Below, piece by piece: positions 6,605 to 12,893 of a stretch of DNA of 20,121 nt (position 1 is its first letter; every line of letters starts with the position of its first letter). The translations under genes were made by a program, and so were the position numbers. The stretch spans positions 1-20,121 of the forward strand of contig CAIWTC010000564.1 in assembly GCA_903915485.1 (NCBI GenBank), written 5' to 3'. The notes under the pieces are model-generated. The model saw only the letters and a list, made by a program, of their open reading frames with translations. It was not told the origin of the DNA and did not search any database. This DNA comes from an uncultured Ignavibacteriales bacterium. GTDB taxonomy: Bacteria; Bacteroidota; Ignavibacteria; Ignavibacteriales; Ignavibacteriaceae.

Positions 6605-9589
6605 ATGACGAAGACTAAAATATTTGCAGCGAGCACAATACTGTTTTCATTAGTTCTTTTAACTTCGATTTCAGCTCAAACTTTCATAACCGGTCAAACA
6701 TATTACGGCAGAAACAATTACATTGAATACAAATGCGGGAACTATCCATTGATTATCAGCGGACCCCATGCCGGAACAATAAATGCTGATGAGATGGCAG
6801 ACAGAACTTGTGGAGCAGTAGATAATGATGTAAATACTCACGAGACTATTCTTGCTTTGCGTGATTCTATTTTTGCTAAGACGGGTAAATACCCCCATGT
6901 AATAATTAACCATTTAAAAAGAATTAAACTTGACCCAAACCGTGAAGTTGCGGAAGCGACATGCGGCGATACAATTGCTTTAATTTCCTATAACGAATAT
7001 CATTCATTCATTGACAATGCAAAGTCTCAAGTTGTGGCTCAGTATGGGAAAGGTCTTTATAATGATTTCCATGGGCACGGTCACACAATCCAGAGAATTG
7101 AAGTTGGTTATATATTATCCAGTGACGATTTAGCTCAACCGGATGCCTCCATTGATAGTACAGTATATATAGACAAAAGCGGAATTAAGTATTTGGCAGG
7201 TATTGTCCCAATGACATTTTCCCAATTAATTCGCGGACAAAAAAGTTTAGGTAACTTCTTTGAAGACCAGGGGTATCCTGCAGTTCCAAGTCCTTCTCAA
7301 CCAAACCCCGGAACAGCGTCATACTTCAATGGCGGGTATAGTGTTTCTACTCATGGTTCCAAACCTGGAGGAACTATTGATGGCGTTCAGTTTGAAGTGA
7401 ATTATGCAGGCATCCGTGATACTGACCCTAATCGTCGTGCATTTGCAGGTGCTTATGCTAAGATTATGGATAGATTTATACAGGTAAATTACTTCGGAGC
7501 ATCAGACACAACCGCAATTGAAGATTCTGTTGTATCTAATGGCAATGGCAATTGGAGCTCGCCCGGGACATGGACCGGAGGTATTCCACCAAGTTCAAAT
7601 AAGAATGTTCTGATTCGGGATGGTGATACTGTTATCGTAGATGTAAATACAGCTCAATGCAAGGACATTTGGTTCGGTTCAGCAAATTCAAAACTCGCTA
7701 TGGCAGATGGATCAATACTTAATGTATATGGTGACTTTTCAATTTTCTCTGCTACTCATAATGCGTTTTCGTCTTGGGTGCCCGGTGCCAAGATACGATT
7801 CACCGGCAATGTAAATCAACTTTTAAGGGGATGGTCTGCGACAGGGTTTTCAACATCCTTTAAGGAAATGATTGTTGATAAATCAAGTATGAAAGTTGCT
7901 ACTTTTGGCAGTAACATGAAATTTTCAGTAAGTGATTCTCTTGAGATAATAAAAGGAACATTTGAATTAGGGGGAACCGATGACTTTGAAGGAAGGACAA
8001 TTGATGGAAGCCCATCAGCAACTTCGATAATCATCAGGAGCGGCGGCATTTTCAATATGGTCGGCGGCGGGACGACAACTACTGGTTCCTATATAAGGCA
8101 AGGTGCTAATACCGGAGTTGATGACAGTAAAATCGGGAAAATGACTGTATTCGGTGAAGTAGATTTCGGGAATTCAAATACAACAGTAAGAACTAATCTT
8201 AGTGGAATCGATATCGAATCAGGTGGGGTTGTTTACATTCCCTTAAGTAGAAGTGTTGCAGCATCTTCCTTTAATCCGGGGACGATTACAATCAAGAACG
8301 GCGGGCTCATCAAGAGTAGTATAAGCACTGCCTTTTGGTACCCTAATGCAACTACCCCGACAACTGTAGTCGTAAATTCAGGTGGTGAATACTATTCTTC
8401 TGCAGGAACAACAAACCTTCCTCAAATATTGACCCTCAATACGGGAAGTAGTGTCAGATATTATTCGACCACTGCAAGCACATTACCTGTCGGCATAACA
8501 ACTTATGAAAACCTGATATTAACCGGAACGAGTGCCAAATCGCTTGGAGTTAATACGACCGTCAACGGTACGCTTTCTATTCAAAGTACGGCAACACTAA
8601 ATCTAAATTCAAAAACTTTAGCTTATGGACCAAGCGCAACACTTCAGTACGGATATTCTTCTCAGGCAGACGCGCAAACCACTACGGACAATGAACTGCC
8701 TGCTGTCGGGGGTCCACCAAACCTTACTATATACAATAAGGCTAATGTTACTCTTCATAGCAGCAGAACAATAGAAGGTGTCGTCAAGTTTAGCGCAGGT
8801 TCACTTCTTACAGGTAGCAATATTCTTACTTTGGGAAACTCAGCCTCGTTATCTGGTGAAGCAGCTGGTTCATATATTCTCGGGAATCTTGCGACAACAA
8901 GGGCAATCGGGAAATCTGCATCAACATTCGGCGGCATCGGAGTTTCGTTAGGAAGCGGTGCCGATGATTTAGGAAATGTTACCGCAACACGCACAACCGG
9001 GAGTTCAGCAATTGTAACAATTAACTCCATTCAAGGAATCGCTAGAAAATGGTCGCTTTCTTCAAGCAATCCACCGAGTAGCGGAAGAGACATTACTCTA
9101 TCTTGGATAGCAACTGATGATAACGGCAAAGACCTATCCTCGCTTCAAATATACAACAGCGCTGTTGGAAGCGCTTGGACTGGTTTCGGCAGCACAAAAA
9201 ATGCAACTTCAAGAAGTTTAACATTTAATACAAATATTTTTGGACAGTGGACCGTCAATAGCCCTAACCTTACAACTTCTATTAATAATAGCAATTCCAA
9301 CATCCCTAAGGAATACTGTTTATTCCAAAACTCCCCTAACCCGTTCAACCCTTCAACCAAAATAAGGTTTTCGTTACCATATGAAAGCTCAGTAAAAGTA
9401 TTAATTTATAATACTCTCGGTCAGTTGGTTTCAACAATTGACAATTCTGTTCATGAAGCCGGAAACTATGCAATTAATTTTGAAGGAAGTAATTTATCAA
9501 GCGGAATTTATTTTTATTCGTTGAATGCAAAATCTCTATCCGGAGGAAAAGAATTTCATTCAATTAGAAAAATGATTTTGCTAAAGTAG
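6605..9589 (+). CDS. secreted N-formylglutamate amidohydrolase-like protein with beta-rich repeat region and T9SS sorting domain
   Basis: The 994-residue protein has a signal peptide (residues 1-24, ending SISA before QTF). Residues 30-295 resemble the zinc-dependent N-formylglutamate amidohydrolase family: GPHAG with His55, HLKRIKLDPNRE at 103-114, NDFHGHGH with Asp154, His156, His158 and His160, and QFEVNYAGIR with Glu264. Residues 305-400 contain GNWSSPGTWTGGIPPSSN followed by 'VLIRDGDTVIVD', a surface-protein motif that often precedes beta-solenoids. Residues 400-800 are rich in Gly, Ser, Thr and Asn and look like beta-helix repeats. Residues 905-994 are a T9SS type A sorting domain (NSPNPFNPSTKIRFSLP...GQLVS...SGIYFYSL). 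It should be exported by Sec and then moved by T9SS. The start is backed by AAGGA at 6593-6597, 7 nt before the ATG. The substrate is unknown; an amide bond in an N-acyl amino acid or peptide is the guess. A stem-loop terminator follows. Confidence 0.75.
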   Translation: MTKTKIFAASTILFSLVLLTSISAQTFITGQTYYGRNNYIEYKCGNYPLIISGPHAGTINADEMADRTCGAVDNDVNTHETILALRDSIFAKTGKYPHVIINHLKRIKLDPNREVAEATCGDTIALISYNEYHSFIDNAKSQVVAQYGKGLYNDFHGHGHTIQRIEVGYILSSDDLAQPDASIDSTVYIDKSGIKYLAGIVPMTFSQLIRGQKSLGNFFEDQGYPAVPSPSQPNPGTASYFNGGYSVSTHGSKPGGTIDGVQFEVNYAGIRDTDPNRRAFAGAYAKIMDRFIQVNYFGASDTTAIEDSVVSNGNGNWSSPGTWTGGIPPSSNKNVLIRDGDTVIVDVNTAQCKDIWFGSANSKLAMADGSILNVYGDFSIFSATHNAFSSWVPGAKIRFTGNVNQLLRGWSATGFSTSFKEMIVDKSSMKVATFGSNMKFSVSDSLEIIKGTFELGGTDDFEGRTIDGSPSATSIIIRSGGIFNMVGGGTTTTGSYIRQGANTGVDDSKIGKMTVFGEVDFGNSNTTVRTNLSGIDIESGGVVYIPLSRSVAASSFNPGTITIKNGGLIKSSISTAFWYPNATTPTTVVVNSGGEYYSSAGTTNLPQILTLNTGSSVRYYSTTASTLPVGITTYENLILTGTSAKSLGVNTTVNGTLSIQSTATLNLNSKTLAYGPSATLQYGYSSQADAQTTTDNELPAVGGPPNLTIYNKANVTLHSSRTIEGVVKFSAGSLLTGSNILTLGNSASLSGEAAGSYILGNLATTRAIGKSASTFGGIGVSLGSGADDLGNVTATRTTGSSAIVTINSIQGIARKWSLSSSNPPSSGRDITLSWIATDDNGKDLSSLQIYNSAVGSAWTGFGSTKNATSRSLTFNTNIFGQWTVNSPNLTTSINNSNSNIPKEYCLFQNSPNPFNPSTKIRFSLPYESSVKVLIYNTLGQLVSTIDNSVHEAGNYAINFEGSNLSSGIYFYSLNAKSLSGGKEFHSIRKMILLK

Positions 9590-9600
9590 TTTGACTAAAG

Positions 9601-9641
9601 AAATACTCCCCGAATCTTTAACGATTAGGGGAGTATTTTTT
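9601..9641 (+). terminator. strong intrinsic terminator between convergent genes
   Basis: A perfect 11-bp inverted repeat, aaatactcccc (9601-9611) and ggggagtattt (9628-9638), with a 16-nt loop is followed by T-rich sequence (9636-9641 and beyond). It ends the secreted-protein transcript. The minus strand after the stem reads TTTCTTTAG, so it may also stop the opposing DUF3127 transcript, whose stop codon is 3 nt away. Confidence 0.85.
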
Positions 9642-9644
9642 ATT

Positions 9645-9980
9645 TTAGAATGGGAGATCTGAATCCTGTTCAGGAGGCATAGGCATGTTTTCTTCTTCGA
9701 AAGGAGCCTGTTGACCACCAACTGCTTCTACCTTCCAAGCCTTTACATCGGTATACCATTTTGTATTATACTCTCTGCTCTCGACATCGAAAGAAATATT
9801 AAGCGTATTCCCCGGTACTAATATTGAGGGGTTCACTTTGTCACCCCAAATTGATATACAAACTTTTTTGGGGTATTGCCCGTCGGTCTCGACAATTATA
9901 TCCTGTTTTTTCCATGGTCCATTTTTACCTTCTCCTGTTTGAAGCGGAAGAAGCTGAACTAGTTTTGCTGTTAGCTGCAT
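9645..9980 (-). CDS. DUF3127 family protein with SSB-like acidic C-terminus
   Basis: The 111-residue protein matches what I know of the DUF3127 family, a small OB-fold-like protein found in Bacteroidetes and relatives. Residues 1-85 are beta-rich (KLVQLLPLQTGEGKNGPWKKQ, then PKKVCISIWGDKV and LNISFDVESREYNTKWYTDV), including the conserved WY.D...W segment. A short linker rich in Gln, Pro and Glu leads to the end DSDLPF. This resembles the D-D-D-I-P-F tip with which bacterial SSB recruits partner proteins. A role in DNA binding or repair is therefore plausible but unproven. It is a single gene, convergent with the secreted protein and divergent from the aspartase gene. A -7-like element lies 45 nt before its ATG. 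Confidence 0.8.
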   Translation of the reverse strand: MQLTAKLVQLLPLQTGEGKNGPWKKQDIIVETDGQYPKKVCISIWGDKVNPSILVPGNTLNISFDVESREYNTKWYTDVKAWKVEAVGGQQAPFEEENMPMPPEQDSDLPF

Positions 9981-10025
9981 TTACTCTGCCTTATTATATT
10001 TTAATGTGAATTTATTTTTCTATGA

Positions 10026-10033
10026 CAAATATA
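10026..10033 (-). promoter_or_regulatory. candidate -7 element of the DUF3127 gene
   Basis: The minus strand reads TATATTTG here, a full match to TAnnTTTG, 45 nt before the start codon. No TTTG is seen 19-21 nt upstream, so only half of the Bacteroidetes promoter is visible. Confidence 0.3.
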
Positions 10034-10119
10034 TTAAATCCTGTAATAATAAATCTCATCTTACTTGAATATCCTCACACATATTTGTATTTTTAAACTC
10101 ATAATATTAATGTGATACT

Positions 10120-11529
10120 TTGAGAACAGAAAAAGACAGTATAGGAACTATTGAAATTGAGGATGATGCCTTATTCGGCATTCATAGCTTGCGTGCAAAG
10201 AATAACTTCCCTCTTAGCGGTGAACTAATTAATCCGCACCTAATTATGTACTATCTACTTATTAAACAAGCCTGTCTTATTGCCAACTATAAAATTAACC
10301 AAATAGATAAAGTTATATACGATTCTGCATTGCTGGCTATTTCTGAACTCGTGAAACTAACCGATAATATGATTAAAGATCATAACCCTGAAATATATAG
10401 TCACATCATAGTTGACCCATATCAAGGGGGCGCCGGTACTTCGCTGAATATGAACATTAATGAAGTGATAACAAACCTTGCACTGGCTCATAGCGGTCAT
10501 AAACCCGGTAATTACGAAATTATTCATCCAATTGATGATGTTAATAAGAATCAATCAACGAACGATACTTACCCTACTGCTTTTAAAGCTGCAGCATTAG
10601 TCTTGCTTTCACAGTTAGAAAAATCATTCTCAGCTTTACAGAATACTTTACAAAAGAAGGAAACTGAGTTTCGCAGTGTACTAAAGCTCGGACGAACTCA
10701 ATTGCAGGACGCTGTACCGATGACACTTGGTCAGGAATTCGGAGCCTATGCACAAGCAATATCTCGTGATAGATGGAGATTCTATAATTCGCAGGAACGG
10801 TTACGAACAGTTAATTTAGGCGGAACAGCAATTGGGAATTCAGCATCTGCCAACAACGCTTTTTTGAATGCGGTATATCCGGAACTACGCGCTGTTACTA
10901 ATTTACCTTTAGCCAAAGCTGAGGACTTAATTGATGGTACTCAGAATTTGGATGTAGTTGTTGAGGTTCATGCAGTAATTAAAGCTGGTGCAATTACCGT
11001 ACAGAAAATATGCAACGATTTAAGATTACTTTCATCAGGTCCTTACGGTGGATTAGCAGAGATTAACCTTCCCACGATGCAGGCGGGGTCATCAATAATG
11101 CCCGGTAAAGTTAATCCGGTTATCTTAGAAAATACAATTCAAATATGTGAGATGGTAAAAGGTCATGATGTTATGATTTCGAATCTAATTTCACAAGGGA
11201 ATTTAGAACTCCAGCAATACATGCCGATGATTGCGCACTTGTTTCTAAAGACTGAGACTTTACTCAATGAGTGTGTAATTAATTTATCAACAAAATGCAT
11301 AGAGGATATTACTGCAAATGAAACTAACTGCATGATGCACCTGAATAAGTCAACTGCAATAAGTGCTTTATTAATTCCACAGTTCGGTTATGATAAAATA
11401 TCCTCGATAGTTAAAGATTATGATTCATCTAAATCAGATTTCGTTTCGCACGCTGCAAAATGTTTAGATATCAGTAAAGATGAAATATTAATAATTGTAA
11501 AATCTGAATTTGGTATTGATAGTGAGTAG
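10120..11529 (+). CDS. aspA: aspartate ammonia-lyase (aspartase), linked to hydF
   Basis: Aspartase splits aspartate into fumarate and ammonia. The 469-residue protein has the fumarase/aspartase landmarks: YQGGAGTSLNMNINEV at 101-116, the substrate-binding QSTND at 145-149, and GRTQLQDAVPMTLGQE at 191-206 (the TQ form seen in E. coli AspA). The catalytic loop GSSIMPGKVNP at 323-333 includes the catalytic Ser and Lys330. NMNxNEV and the LQDA block favour aspartase over fumarase, although the 'PGK' in the loop is more often seen in fumarases. The only usable start is TTG at 10120, since an in-frame stop lies four codons upstream (10108-10110). No clear Shine-Dalgarno sequence is visible. Its last 8 nt overlap hydF. 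Similar aspartase genes are known to me beside hyd maturase genes in other anaerobes, which suggests a role in H-cluster maturation. Confidence 0.9.
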   Translation: MRTEKDSIGTIEIEDDALFGIHSLRAKNNFPLSGELINPHLIMYYLLIKQACLIANYKINQIDKVIYDSALLAISELVKLTDNMIKDHNPEIYSHIIVDPYQGGAGTSLNMNINEVITNLALAHSGHKPGNYEIIHPIDDVNKNQSTNDTYPTAFKAAALVLLSQLEKSFSALQNTLQKKETEFRSVLKLGRTQLQDAVPMTLGQEFGAYAQAISRDRWRFYNSQERLRTVNLGGTAIGNSASANNAFLNAVYPELRAVTNLPLAKAEDLIDGTQNLDVVVEVHAVIKAGAITVQKICNDLRLLSSGPYGGLAEINLPTMQAGSSIMPGKVNPVILENTIQICEMVKGHDVMISNLISQGNLELQQYMPMIAHLFLKTETLLNECVINLSTKCIEDITANETNCMMHLNKSTAISALLIPQFGYDKISSIVKDYDSSKSDFVSHAAKCLDISKDEILIIVKSEFGIDSE

Positions 11530-12742
11530 CATTCCAAAATCTGAGCGAAAGCATATAGTTTTTATCGGCAAAAGAAATGCCGGTAAATCATCATTGGTAA
11601 ACGCATTTGCTAATCAGGAATTATCTATAGTAAGTGAGATTGCGGGGACCACCACTGACCTAGTTTCAAAATCTATGGAACTGCTCCCGTTTGGCCCCGT
11701 TGTTCTTGTGGACACTGCCGGATATGATGATGAAAGTCCTCTTGGAAGTAAAAGAATAGAAAAAACTCGCAAAGCGCTTTCAATGGCTGATTTTGTGCTG
11801 CTAATTCTGCCTGCGAATGAAATTCTATCTCTTTTAGATGCAGCTTATATTAAGTTTATAGCAGCAGAAAAACTTCCTTTTTCTATTGTTATTACTAAAA
11901 CTGATTTACCGGAAAATTCGCTTTTAATAAAGCAATTACAGGAGCATAATTTATCATTCCTTAAAGTAAATATTTTTAGTGCCGAGTCTATTACGATATT
12001 GCGTAATACTGTTTCTTCATCAATTCCCAAAGAAGTTGAGAATACATTAGCCGGTGATTTAATTAAGCAAGGGGATGTTGTTGTATTGGTTACGCCAATT
12101 GATTTAGGCGCTCCGAAAGGCAGACTAATTCTCCCACAGGTTCAAACCATTAGAGACTCTCTTGATTCAAGTGCAATTACATTGATTGTAAAAGACAAAG
12201 AACTTCGTGCAGCATTAGATGTACTTAAATCCCCCCCTGCTTTGGTTATCTGCGATTCGCAGGCAATTATGCGGGTTAATGCAGATGTTCCTCCTGATGT
12301 TAAATTGACAACATTCTCTATCCTAATGGCCAGACATAAAGGTGATTTAAGAATATTTATGAAAGGAGTTAAGATAATTGATAAACTACAAAATGGCGAT
12401 AAAGTATTAATAGCGGAGGCATGCACACATCATGCGCAGGAAGATGACATTGGAAAAATAAAAATTCCCCGCTGGTTAAATAATTATTTAAAGAAAAACT
12501 TACAGTTTGAGTTCGCTTCAGGCATGGATTTCCCCGAAAACCTAAATGAGTATAAACTCATTATACATTGCGGAAGTTGTATGCTCACCCGTAAAATGAT
12601 GCTCTCCAGACTTAAACAAGCGGCATTCCAAAATATACCCATTGTCAACTATGGGATGCTTATATCTTATATTCATGGGGCATTTCCACGTGCAATTGAA
12701 ATATTCCCTGATGCTTTGGATGAATGGAAGTCCTTAGACTAG
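11522..12742 (+). CDS. hydF: [FeFe]-hydrogenase H-cluster maturation GTPase HydF
   Basis: HydF is the scaffold on which the [2Fe] subcluster is finished before transfer to the hydrogenase. From GTG 11522 the protein has 406 residues. Residues 1-170 are a Ras-like GTPase: P-loop GKRNAGKS at 16-23, the TTT switch region near 43-45, DTAG at 64-67, and TKTD at 125-128 in place of the usual NKxD. A dimerization region follows. The C-terminal cluster-binding domain has C301-x-H303, 45 residues, then H349-C350-x2-C353, which is the HydF signature and separates it from Era or MnmE. The frame also allows TTG at 11510 and 11516. GTG 11522 is chosen because HydF proteins usually begin with a short PKSxRxHI segment. 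Overlap with aspA (8 nt) implies translational coupling. About 150 nt of AT-rich sequence without a clear terminator follow. Confidence 0.94.
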   Translation: MSSIPKSERKHIVFIGKRNAGKSSLVNAFANQELSIVSEIAGTTTDLVSKSMELLPFGPVVLVDTAGYDDESPLGSKRIEKTRKALSMADFVLLILPANEILSLLDAAYIKFIAAEKLPFSIVITKTDLPENSLLIKQLQEHNLSFLKVNIFSAESITILRNTVSSSIPKEVENTLAGDLIKQGDVVVLVTPIDLGAPKGRLILPQVQTIRDSLDSSAITLIVKDKELRAALDVLKSPPALVICDSQAIMRVNADVPPDVKLTTFSILMARHKGDLRIFMKGVKIIDKLQNGDKVLIAEACTHHAQEDDIGKIKIPRWLNNYLKKNLQFEFASGMDFPENLNEYKLIIHCGSCMLTRKMMLSRLKQAAFQNIPIVNYGMLISYIHGAFPRAIEIFPDALDEWKSLD

Positions 12743-12893
12743 TCCGGTTTAAAATAAACTTAAATATTCCCATAATTAGTATTGTAAATTAATTTTTATC
12801 CACCTATCTTATGTCTGACATCTTACATAATCTATAATCTACATTTAATAAATGATTATAAATTGATTTTTACTCTAAGTAATAAGGCAAACT

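Noticed and set aside
8755..9030. 91-residue minus-strand ORF inside the secreted amidohydrolase-like gene
   Set aside because: Antisense shadow within the Gly/Ser/Thr-rich repeat region of a gene with clear signal peptide and sorting domain.
11510..12742. HydF read as an Era/MnmE-type ribosome or tRNA GTPase
   Set aside because: The C-terminal CxH...HCxxC cluster motif and lack of a KH or MnmE domain make HydF the better call, and hydE/hydG are nearby.
12743..12893. Short palindrome gtttaaaataaac after hydF as a terminator
   Set aside because: Stem of only 5 AT pairs with a 3-nt loop and no T-run; too weak to call.
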